From Bolinopsis microptera (taxonomy: Eukaryota; Ctenophora; Tentaculata; Lobata; Bolinopsidae): a DNA stretch of 64,000 nt. Below, piece by piece: positions 1 to 8,672 of the stretch. The first letter of the stretch is position 1; each line of letters starts with the position of its first letter. Position numbers and translations under genes: made by a program. The stretch lies in NCBI RefSeq assembly GCF_026151205.1, contig NC_087080.1:15941337-16005336 (forward strand), read 5' to 3'. The notes beneath the pieces are model-generated. The model was not told where the DNA came from. It ran no database searches and worked only from the letters and a program-made list of their open reading frames with translations.

Positions 1-890
1 ACTTGATAATCTTAGAGAATTCTGAAATGCAATGGTACTTGAACAATCATCAGCTACACTCACAAGAATTTTAAAAGCGATATCTTATGACCTGGGTGAA
101 TGGTAAAATATACAACTTTGATTTTTACAAAAATTTCAATTTTGCTTCTTTTGACCTTGTTTGGTCTGTAACTTCGTCATCTATATTTTAATTATAAAAT
201 CCTTTGAAGGACTTCTTGTACGGAGTGTAAGTAATGTTCAGGAAAAAAAATCTGCCAAAAAACGGTATAAACGACTGAAATATCGGTATAACAGTGACAG
301 ACTTCTCAAAATTTTCAAAATTTTCGAAAAAGAAAATATTTATTTTTTCGAAAGTGCGGTTCCTCAAAAATAATTTTTAATGTGTCAAATCTTATTGTTT
401 TAATGTATACTTTCTTAATATGAAGTTACAGCCTGTTCGGGACATAAAAGCTTTTTGTATATGTCCCCTTTATAATAATAATAAATAATAAATACAACAT
501 TTATAAACCGCCTTATAGCTAAATCATATAACTTGATATAATTTAATCCTGGAGATAAACTCCAGTGCTTTCTAAAGCGGCTCTTACATTAACTGAGCTT
601 AGTTTAATTGAAAATTAGACATGACAAGTTCATTTTACCTATGTAAATGCAAAATCAATCAAATGCTAGAGAAAAGAAGTATGTTTTAAGTTTGGTCTTG
701 AAAGATATAACTGACTCAGCTGATCTTATGTCGTATGGCAAGGAATTAAAAACTTTAACTGCACAGTGACTAAAAGCTTTCTCTGTGTTTACCTGGTGTT
801 CACCTGGTTACAGCCACAGATTCTTGCTTATTTTAAAATTATATCTGAATGCAATGTAGTCACTCTGTCTTATTCATGGTGAAACCAAAT
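1..890. other. No gene recognised
   Basis: AT-rich sequence without a convincing coding region. A 70-codon open frame at 161-373 has no family resemblance and is lysine/phenylalanine rich, as expected from AT-rich DNA. A 19-base word at 46-64 recurs at 33218-33236, directly before the DNAJ-like exon, so it is probably part of a dispersed repeat. Confidence 0.5.
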
Positions 891-1480
891 TCTTTCAGAG
901 GCAATGAAGTCAGGATACAAGACACTCCTGTCTTAGCTCATATGTGTACCGTATAATCAATGAAACATGTCCAAAGCATTTTATCGGGAAATTCTCGTAT
1001 ATTTCTGGTGGATCACGTGAGGCAGAAAACTGCAATCTTTATACTCCTAAATCAAGATCTCACAAGGAGTTTAACTATCTAGGAACTAAGGCCTGGAACA
1101 TATTACCAAAGTCCCTTAGAGAGTGTGACGACGTTAAGAAATTTTATAAGTTATACAAAGAAACTCTTATGAATATGGTGCTAACTGATGAGAATTACCA
1201 AGGGGATAACTCTTACGATAAATTCATGATCCCACCCAACACTAGCCAATGTATCTAGGCAGTTATGTTATTTCGGTTAAGTTATCTCAGTACATAAGTG
1301 AATCCAATCTATCCCCTGCAATCAAAGTATTTCCATGCCTATTAAGCAATTACAGGAAATTAGGAACATCAGTGGAAAGGTGCACTGTCAATCATTATTG
1401 CTCCATACCTCCAGTCCTCCTGTTATGTGCAATTCTCACTGCTATGTATGCTCCTCATTTGTATCAATTATATTGATGCT
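891..1480 (+). pseudogene. 3' fragment of a CR1/L2-like LINE ORF2
   Basis: The frame at 944-1258 ends in the pattern seen at the very C-terminus of CR1/L2/Jockey-type LINE polyproteins: a short basic stretch (YTPKSRSHKEF), then LGTKAWNILPKSLRE, then F-K-LYKETL. In these families this tail follows the reverse transcriptase and has no known catalytic residues. No polymerase, endonuclease or ORF1 is present upstream, so this is a 5'-truncated copy, the usual product of incomplete target-primed reverse transcription. The sequence after the stop is probably its 3' UTR. The element is distinct from the intact LINE at 2.1-8.3 kb. Confidence 0.55.
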
Positions 1481-1530
1481 ACATTGTTATTGAATATGAA
1501 ATAATTTTCAACCGTATTAATTTATTAACT

Positions 1531-1650
1531 TATTGTAAATAGCAAGTTTGACAAAGGGATTACGTTTATTTTACCCGGAGTTCGTTTAAGTTTAGTATTG
1601 TAAATAGTTAATTTGACGAAGGGAATACGTCTATTTTACCCTGAGTTATG
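1531..1650. repeat. Two-copy tandem duplication, period 65 bp
   Basis: A segment beginning TATTGTAAATAG and ending near TTACCC.GAGTT is repeated directly at 1531 and 1596 with a few substitutions. It sits between LINE fragments; no function is visible. A short (TTTA)n tract follows at about 1855-1876. Confidence 0.75.
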
Positions 1651-2254
1651 TTTTAGTTCAATCTTGACACAATTTTAAAATTATAATTTAATTATTTTAT
1701 ATATATGTATTGTCCATAACTAGGGTGGCCTGCTAACAGAACCATGATCTACCTTGATTCATCCTTCAGCACAGAGAAAAGCTCCTTTTTTTATACATTA
1801 TGATTACAGAGGATCTGATATTTAGATATATATTGCTGTGCTGTAAAAATTGACTTTATTTATTTATTTATTTATTTTCTGAGATTAATTCCAGCTGCCT
1901 GACAATACTTGATGGAAGTCTTTGCATTAGCTGCTGGTGTTTATCCTTGTAAAACTTCTCATTTTCTGTCTTGATGTTCAGTTTCACTTCGTCTATCTCC
2001 CCTTGGTTGATTTTTAGGGTATTCTCTTGATTTATGATGGAATCTGCAAGCTGTGCAGCCATTTGCACAGAGTTTTGATTTCCTCCATTTCATCATTTCC
2101 TCCATTCATCATTTCCTCCATTTACACTAAATGTTTTGTTGCTGCTGATAGTGATAGTAATCTGATAAGCTGATAACGCGCGGCCTGACCTGCCTTTTAG
2201 CCACGTCTTGTTAACCAGTTTACATCCTACACCTACTTTTACACCCTCTATACC

Positions 2255-4063
2255 ATGTCTTCTGAGCCTAGTTCGAGTCCTACTAACCTAAGCTTGATCC
2301 CCTCGAGTCCTCTGGAGTCCCACAGCCCTACCTCTAGTTCGAGTACCACGACGCAGAGCGACACATCTGAAAAGGGGTTGCTGGGCAGTGGTGCCCCCAC
2401 CACTGCCGCAGATCAAAAACACTGCTCGGCAAACCCTCAAGCTGAAGGTAAGATAAACGTCGAAAATCACAGTACGCAGACAGAGTTTGTTGGTTTTTGG
2501 GTACCTACTTTTACGCCAGAAACTTGCCTCGAGCTACTGCCGTCACTTACACCGGACCAACTTTATCGTGAATCTTTAAGTGCCGGACTCTGTAAATCTA
2601 CAAACAAAACGCTACGAAAACCATACATGACAGCAAAGCTAAATCTAGACTCTAGATACTATGATCATCTTATCAGAAATCCAACTGATAAGCAGACTAT
2701 ACACGGTAATCTAACCTCCGATTTTTGCATGCTGCTGGAAAAAGCCGAACAGACGCTTGACGAATACAAGGAGGTGATAAGGAGCTCTAGTTCTCTCGTC
2801 GCTAGGAACTCTACTCCCAACACTACTTCGGATCCCTCAACCTCCGTCACAGGTTCGCCAGCCGGACACGAGGAAGTACTAGAAGCTACTCCGGTAAGAA
2901 GTTTGCGATCAAAGTTTGAGTTTGAAACGCATAATGTTTGTGATGGACTGGACTTTCAACGCATAGGATCACGTGACGTCTCTTACTTCGGCTCCAGTAA
3001 ATACAGTTACGGCAGTATTACCCATCGCGCTAAGGCCTACCCACCATCTGATCACGCTGTAAATAAGATACTAGACTGTATAGCTGACGAACTAGACGAT
3101 CCCACCTTCAATAGGGATAACGTTACTTGCATGGTCACTAGATACCAGACAGGCTCAGACTCTATCCCGTTTCACTCTGATAATGAAACAGGCTTAACGG
3201 GTGAAATCATCACTGCCAGCTTTGGGGCCACTCGCACCTTAACTTTCCGTAACATAGTCACTGATGAGCGACGTGAACACGAACTAAGGAATGGCACAGT
3301 GTACGCAATGACCACAGAGTCTCAGTTTTTCTGGGAGCATGCGATACACCCCGAACCTGGCGTCACCTCGTGTCGTGTGTCAGTGACCTTTAGACGCATA
3401 GACAAGCCCATGCGCACGCACATTCCTAAAATCCATGAACCGTCAATAGCACCATCCGACCCCCTGAGACCCTCCAAACAGACTGTCCTATACCTTACTG
3501 ACTCTATGATACGTAACACCCCATCATCTTTCCCCTCTAACTTTCGTGTCATAAAGCGTGACATGTACCAACTCACGGACTTAATGAAGTTTGAAAATTT
3601 TTTTGAAAACTGCGATTATGTGATTATATCTTCCGGTATTAATGATTTGTCGAGATATGACCATAGAAGCTATACACTTTCCCGTGAAATTAGGGACAAT
3701 TTTAACTACTTGTTTGCTAGATACCCAAAAACAGTGTTTGTTTTCAACTCCCTTCTTAGAACGAGATTTGCATGGTTAAATAAGGAGGTTGATTTGTTTA
3801 ACCGCTGCATGTTTGACTTTAGTCTGATCGAAAATCGTAACTTTTGGTTTTTCGACTCCCACCATATTTGTAGTGTGATATTTAACAAAGGGTTTGAGAT
3901 TTTAGATAGATCTGGAAATGGGATTCACATTACTCAGCTGCCCAAGAGTGAGATAGCTAACTGTCTGGTGACCGGTGTTCAAAAACTCTCTATGCGAAGC
4001 GAGAAAGTTCGAAAGCACTGGCCATTAAGGCGGGAGTTTGTCTCGCTCTTGCCTGGTAACTAA
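2255..4063 (+). CDS. LINE ORF1: AlkB-like 2OG-Fe(II) oxygenase plus SGNH-hydrolase-like domain
   Basis: The protein is 602 aa. Residues 1-60 are Ser/Thr/Pro-rich and probably disordered; 80-210 are unrecognised. Residues about 225-385 match AlkB: metal ligands H307-x-D309 (PFHSDNE) and H362 (FFWEHAIH), then R374 and R380 in CRVSVTFR, the six-residue arginine spacing that binds 2-oxoglutarate in AlkB. Residues about 410-585 look like an SGNH hydrolase: block I D416-S417 (YLTDSM), block III G461-x-N463-D464 (SSGINDLS), block V H558 (GNGIH). The usual block V aspartate (DxxH) is replaced by N555, so the triad acid may be missing or supplied elsewhere. AlkB enzymes oxidatively remove N-alkyl groups from nucleic acids; here the natural substrate could be the element's own RNA or cDNA (inference). 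The first ATG of the long frame is used as the start. Confidence 0.9.
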   Translation: MSSEPSSSPTNLSLIPSSPLESHSPTSSSSTTTQSDTSEKGLLGSGAPTTAADQKHCSANPQAEGKINVENHSTQTEFVGFWVPTFTPETCLELLPSLTPDQLYRESLSAGLCKSTNKTLRKPYMTAKLNLDSRYYDHLIRNPTDKQTIHGNLTSDFCMLLEKAEQTLDEYKEVIRSSSSLVARNSTPNTTSDPSTSVTGSPAGHEEVLEATPVRSLRSKFEFETHNVCDGLDFQRIGSRDVSYFGSSKYSYGSITHRAKAYPPSDHAVNKILDCIADELDDPTFNRDNVTCMVTRYQTGSDSIPFHSDNETGLTGEIITASFGATRTLTFRNIVTDERREHELRNGTVYAMTTESQFFWEHAIHPEPGVTSCRVSVTFRRIDKPMRTHIPKIHEPSIAPSDPLRPSKQTVLYLTDSMIRNTPSSFPSNFRVIKRDMYQLTDLMKFENFFENCDYVIISSGINDLSRYDHRSYTLSREIRDNFNYLFARYPKTVFVFNSLLRTRFAWLNKEVDLFNRCMFDFSLIENRNFWFFDSHHICSVIFNKGFEILDRSGNGIHITQLPKSEIANCLVTGVQKLSMRSEKVRKHWPLRREFVSLLPGN

Positions 4064-4579
4064 CGGTTAAATACAAACTCTCAAAGCCGTACCCCAGCCT
4101 ACTACTTATACTTGCCGCGCCAAAATTTTCACAAAATTTTTACAAAATCTTTAAGGGATTATAGCTTACATCTTATGGTTATAATGAAAACCCTCGCATA
4201 AAAATATATAGTCATGCCCGTGCTCTTATCAGCTTATCGTAAGTTACTAGAATTCTTGCCCGAGTTTTTTAAACACTTTAGAATAGTTCTGAAATCAGTA
4301 CCGCTATCGTAATATTGTAATATTGTAGACTACGTTACGATTCTATCTACACACAGAGCTGTATAGTTCTTGATAGGTAGGTCTAACAAGTTTTCTTTTT
4401 CTTCTTTACGCTTTCTCAGCACACAGTTTATTCCTCATTCATTCACACGCACACACATTAGCATTTTATACATATTCTTAAACTGTACAAGCTATTCTAT
4501 ACACCATACTATACACTCTTATCTATTTAATATCTTACTTAATTATTCACAGATATCTGGTATTTACACATCTTGAACA

Positions 4580-7500
4580 ATGGTTGAACCTAGTTTCAAA
4601 TCACAATGCTCAAGTTGCTTCGGGTGGTCTTATGCTCCTAGAAATGTTTTCATTTGTCATGTATGTGACAAACCAGTTCATAAAAAATGCCTCAAAGATT
4701 ATCTTGGTTGTATTACATGCTGTCTAAACCTAATACCTGGCTATAGAGTAACTTCCTACGAACTTAATGATAATTACAATACAATAACCCCCACTTTTAA
4801 CCCCTATATTCGTTCTCACGTACTGAATCAAATAGGCGAACTTACTGATGAAATAGATTCCAGCGAAATCGATCTCAACAATTGTATATCGGAGATATTG
4901 GTTAGCTGTAAGTACCAACACCCTGATAATATCAAGACCCCTAGCAATCGCGAATTTAAGATACTTTCGTTAAACGTTAGATCACTCGTGAAGAATATCT
5001 CAAATTTTAGAGAAGAAATGGAAACATTCTCCAAATTTGACCTCATCTGCCTCAATGAAACCAACTGTAAAATTTCTAATCTTCCTAATGGTCTGAACGA
5101 CATTGAAATCGAACAGTTTTACGAGCCCTTTATCAAAGAACCTGCACGTAAATCTGGAAAAGGAGGTGGTCTTGCGCTCTATGTTAACAAACGCGTTTGT
5201 GATTACGATAAAATACAGGAACTCGAACTCAATCTGAGTCCAGAAGAAGTTACTTGCGGAGAATTTCAATTGCTTAAAATCAACAATTTTAAAAACGGAA
5301 ATAAGACAAAAATCATCGTAAATTTCTACCGCTCGCCATCCACAAGCCCTAAAAAATTCCTTGAAAAGTTTGAAAACGTGCTCAGGGGTCTTGATAGACA
5401 CTCCAGAAAGCAGATAGTCTTCCTGGGTGATGCAAATATTGATCTTATAAAATACGATACCGACGCTTACAGCCAGGATCTTATAAGCTTACTAGAAAAA
5501 TATGGGTTTGCCCAGACTGTCTCCAAGCCTACCAGGGTAACTGACCACAGTGCAACGCTTATCGATCACGTGTATACTAATCACGTGACCAACGTTATTA
5601 GTTGTAATGTCGTGACGTTGGATATGTCAGATCATCTCGCGGTTAGCACGACCATTAGTTTAGGAGCCACACCTAGTTTGAACGAGCGATTCCGTAGTCA
5701 ACGTGTAAAGAACAACAACACTAGCTTGAAATTAGAGGCCCGTGTATTTAACGAAGCTAATCATGCTAAATTCAAAGAGCTTATTGTAAGTGAGACCTGG
5801 GATGATGCTACCTCCTCAACGTGCGCTGATGAACAATACAATTCCATCTATGAAACGTACATGAAACACTACAATACTGCATACCCCCTGAAGCGCGACA
5901 GTTCGAGAAGAAAATTCGAAAGAGCTGACCCAAAGCCTTGGATCTTACCCTGGCTTGAGGCGGCATGCAACCGCAAGAAGTTACTTTTTTTTGAAAAAAC
6001 TATAAATCCATCACAAAAAAACTGCGACGCGTATGATAAAATGAAAAAGTTTTGTCACAAACATGTGAATCTAGCCAAAGAAAAGTACTATAAAAAAATG
6101 TTTGACAAATACCAAAACTGCTCTAAAAGTCAATGGAAAATTATCAATGGCCTCCTGAACCGTAACAGAAAAAAGTTCGGACACACCCGTCTGAAGGACG
6201 ACGATGGCACGATTATAAGCTCCGATCTGGCAGTCGCTGAGAAATTTAACGGCTACTTCTCCGGTATTGCAGCCAGTATCAAGAGGCAAATCGCTGCCCG
6301 TCGAACCTTTGACCCAGGTGGTTTCAAGCATTTTCTTAAGGCTTCGTGTAGTAACTCGATGTTTCTTAAGCCTACATCACACGGTGAAGTCCAAAAGATA
6401 ATATCAGGGCTTAAGAACAAGCCCACACTCGATTGTAAAATTGAGCCATTGAAAATTGCAAACAGCTGCGAAAACTTTACCAGGGCACTAGCTAATGTCA
6501 TTAACTGTTCGTTCTCCAGTGGTACCTTCCCAAATGCTCTAAAAACTGCGAAAGTCGTTCCTATCCACAAAGGTGGTTCAAAATTGGAAGTAGCTAATTA
6601 TAGGCCGATCTCTCTTTTGGGATCATTCTCGAAAATTTATGAGAAACTTATGCATGCTCGTGTTTTAGAATTTTTAGATAAGAACGATTCTCTTTTCGAA
6701 AATCAATACGGATTTCGGCCAGGAAGATCGTGCGAACATGCACTGCTCAATGCCCAAAATTCTATACTACACTCTCTGAATAAGAAACAAATTTCCCTAC
6801 TGCTCCTGCTCGATTACAGTAAAGCCTTTGACGTGCTTGATCATGAGACCTTGCTTAAGAAGCTTGACCATTATGGGATCAGGGGAGTCGCGCACGAATG
6901 GTTTAGATCTTACCTTTGTAATCGATCTCAATACGTAACTTTAAACGGAACTTGCTCTTCTAGCATGCCCATAGTTTACGGCGTACCTCAGGGTAGCATT
7001 TTAGGACCTCTCTTATTTGTAATTTATATAAACGACCTACCTGGAATTAGTGATTTTGCAAAGTTCATCCTTTATGCCGACGACGCAAACATATTAATTA
7101 GTGGAACCACCCTAGAAGAAATACAATTAAAAGCTAATCAGCTAATTTCACGTCTTGTAGATTGGGTAGGTGTTAATGGACTATCTTTAAATGTAAAAAA
7201 GACGTGTTACATGATTTTCACTAGAAAAAGAATCGACTTCAGCGGCTTTAATTTGTCCATTGACAACACTGTAATCGAACGTAAGACTGAAGCAAGATTT
7301 TTAGGAGTGATCCTAGACGAAAAGCTCACTTGGCAAAAACACATTACGGCCGTTAGAATAAAGATGGGTCGCTACCTCGGAGTTATGTATAAGCTAAAGC
7401 ACCTTCTACCTATCAAAGCCCGCCTAAACATTTTCCAAAGCCTTATCCAATCCCATCTAAATTTCTGTTCTTTAGTGTGGGGATTTGCCTCAAAATGTCA

Positions 7501-8062
7501 CATTGAATCTCTGTTCACCAAGCAAAAGCAGGGAATTAGAGCTGTTATGTCAGGATATGTAAATTATAGATATAAAGACGGCAATCCCCCGGAGCACACA
7601 AAAAGTGCGTTTAGATTGCATAATATCCTAACAGTCCATAGCGTCATTGTAAAAAACGCTCTTATTCTACTACACAAAGTAAGGAACATGCCAAGCCTTC
7701 TCCCTAAATCCATCAAAGAACTTTTCCCTCACGATATTCCCACCTATAATTCCACATACGAACATAACCTTTCTTGGTTCACAACTTACAACGGCCCAAC
7801 ATTTAGAAATACTCTTTTCTTCAAAGGACCCATGCTCTCTATTACAAAGCAAAGTAAGGATATAACTATTCCAAGTTCTACCTTTTCAATTGAAATCTTT
7901 AAAAATTCAGCTAAGCGCGAACTCCTCAAGCTGCAAAGCTCAGGAGACGATGAAAATTGGCCAAATTTCTTACTTTATAGTATACCTGGGCTAAGAAAGT
8001 CTCAAAGAGAAGGGCGCTCGCAAATAGACTACAGCACCGAGTTAGTAAGCGACAACGCGTAA
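4580..8062 (+). CDS. LINE ORF2: C4HC3 zinc module, APE endonuclease, reverse transcriptase
   Basis: The protein is 1160 aa. The N-terminus has eight evenly placed ligands, C10, C13, C26, C29, H34, C37, C44 and C47, a PHD-like C4HC3 order but with only six residues in the last loop. The APE-type endonuclease spans about 127-355: LSLNVRSL (N132), LICLNET (E160), FLGDANIDL, the LIDHVYT motif and the terminal S350-D351-H352. The reverse transcriptase spans about 630-890: NYRPISLL, YGFRPGRS, LLLDYSKAFD, GVPQGSILGP and the catalytic YADD at 832-835. The C-terminal thumb region ends with a typical CR1/L2 tail. All catalytic residues are present and the frame is intact. It nicks target DNA and copies the element RNA at the nick. 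How it is translated downstream of ORF1 across a 516-base gap is not evident. Confidence 0.95.
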   Translation: MVEPSFKSQCSSCFGWSYAPRNVFICHVCDKPVHKKCLKDYLGCITCCLNLIPGYRVTSYELNDNYNTITPTFNPYIRSHVLNQIGELTDEIDSSEIDLNNCISEILVSCKYQHPDNIKTPSNREFKILSLNVRSLVKNISNFREEMETFSKFDLICLNETNCKISNLPNGLNDIEIEQFYEPFIKEPARKSGKGGGLALYVNKRVCDYDKIQELELNLSPEEVTCGEFQLLKINNFKNGNKTKIIVNFYRSPSTSPKKFLEKFENVLRGLDRHSRKQIVFLGDANIDLIKYDTDAYSQDLISLLEKYGFAQTVSKPTRVTDHSATLIDHVYTNHVTNVISCNVVTLDMSDHLAVSTTISLGATPSLNERFRSQRVKNNNTSLKLEARVFNEANHAKFKELIVSETWDDATSSTCADEQYNSIYETYMKHYNTAYPLKRDSSRRKFERADPKPWILPWLEAACNRKKLLFFEKTINPSQKNCDAYDKMKKFCHKHVNLAKEKYYKKMFDKYQNCSKSQWKIINGLLNRNRKKFGHTRLKDDDGTIISSDLAVAEKFNGYFSGIAASIKRQIAARRTFDPGGFKHFLKASCSNSMFLKPTSHGEVQKIISGLKNKPTLDCKIEPLKIANSCENFTRALANVINCSFSSGTFPNALKTAKVVPIHKGGSKLEVANYRPISLLGSFSKIYEKLMHARVLEFLDKNDSLFENQYGFRPGRSCEHALLNAQNSILHSLNKKQISLLLLLDYSKAFDVLDHETLLKKLDHYGIRGVAHEWFRSYLCNRSQYVTLNGTCSSSMPIVYGVPQGSILGPLLFVIYINDLPGISDFAKFILYADDANILISGTTLEEIQLKANQLISRLVDWVGVNGLSLNVKKTCYMIFTRKRIDFSGFNLSIDNTVIERKTEARFLGVILDEKLTWQKHITAVRIKMGRYLGVMYKLKHLLPIKARLNIFQSLIQSHLNFCSLVWGFASKCHIESLFTKQKQGIRAVMSGYVNYRYKDGNPPEHTKSAFRLHNILTVHSVIVKNALILLHKVRNMPSLLPKSIKELFPHDIPTYNSTYEHNLSWFTTYNGPTFRNTLFFKGPMLSITKQSKDITIPSSTFSIEIFKNSAKRELLKLQSSGDDENWPNFLLYSIPGLRKSQREGRSQIDYSTELVSDNA

Positions 8063-8342
8063 AGAAAGATCACTCGCGACAAATGACTATGATCTTTTAT
8101 CAACAACATATCATTTTAATTTCACTGCCATTATGCAATGCCGAATTTACATCTGCCGCGCAAAACTTTTTATCTATTATTATTAAATAGTAATTAGCAT
8201 GTTTACAAATTGCGACTTCAACCAGTTTTGCAGACCGTTAGTTATATAGTACTTTTAGTAGGGCATTTATTTTAATATATTTATTTTACATTATTATATT
8301 TTAGTGTGACTTCTATAATTTCATTTATGTAATAACCATTGA
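8063..8342 (+). other. Probable 3' UTR of the intact LINE
   Basis: AT-rich, non-coding sequence following the ORF2 stop. It contains AATAAA near 8345 at the junction with the next fragment. No poly(A) tract or clear 3' microsatellite was seen. Confidence 0.5.
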
Positions 8343-8672
8343 TCAATAAATTGCGGCACACGCCAACCTCCACCGTGGGGTTTCAAAACAAAAATTCCTT
8401 CTGTGAGTCACAGCAACGTTACCCATGTTCATACCACCAAATCTGGCTGGAAGACAGAGTATTTCTCGCACATCATCATCAACAAAGTTTTTTCCAATGA
8501 TTGCTGGTATGAATTCCTTTTGTATAACATGCTCTAAAGTCCTGAACAGATGACTGATGTTAGGGGTGGTCCTCATCACGTATAACCTTTTTTTTACACG
8601 CCATAAAGATATGCACAATAGGCTAACTGCGGTTCTGCTCCTGCAATTCAGGCTAGTTCCTTCATGGGTCAT
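8343..8672 (-). pseudogene. C-terminal fragment of a retrotransposon reverse-transcriptase polyprotein
   Basis: A 109-codon minus-strand frame contains the sequence order RTTPNISHLFRTLEHVIQ, FIPAIIG, REILCLPARFGGMNMGN. This resembles the region downstream of the reverse transcriptase in a widespread class of invertebrate retroelements (a pattern like RTxP...LE..I...IPA..G......LP.R.GG). I recognise it only as a family pattern and cannot assign the clade. No polymerase motifs are present, so it is a fragment, opposite in orientation to the LINE it abuts. Confidence 0.5.

Larger units (their letters stand above)
2130..8340 (+). mobile_element. Apparently full-length CR1/L2-like LINE with AlkB-SGNH ORF1
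   Basis: Two long uninterrupted ORFs in tandem (2255-4063 and 4580-8062), separated by 516 bases, have the organisation of an autonomous non-LTR retrotransposon. ORF2 supplies APE endonuclease and reverse transcriptase. ORF1 supplies AlkB-type oxygenase and SGNH-hydrolase-like domains. SGNH esterases in ORF1 and PHD-like zinc modules are, from general knowledge, features of the CR1 group, which supports placement there. Outer borders are approximate: I found no terminal repeats, as expected, and no clear target duplication. The 3' end is set near 8340, where an unrelated reverse-transcriptase fragment begins. Neither ORF has an internal stop or frameshift, so this copy looks young. Confidence 0.85.

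Noticed and set aside
161-373. A 70-codon ORF at the left edge
   Set aside because: Lys/Phe/Tyr composition is that of AT-rich non-coding DNA; no motif or splice context.
1868-2068. A 66-codon minus-strand coiled-coil-like ORF upstream of the LINE
   Set aside because: Glu/Lys/Gln-rich but short, with no related sequence in the window and no clear flanking exon or element; cannot be told from chance.
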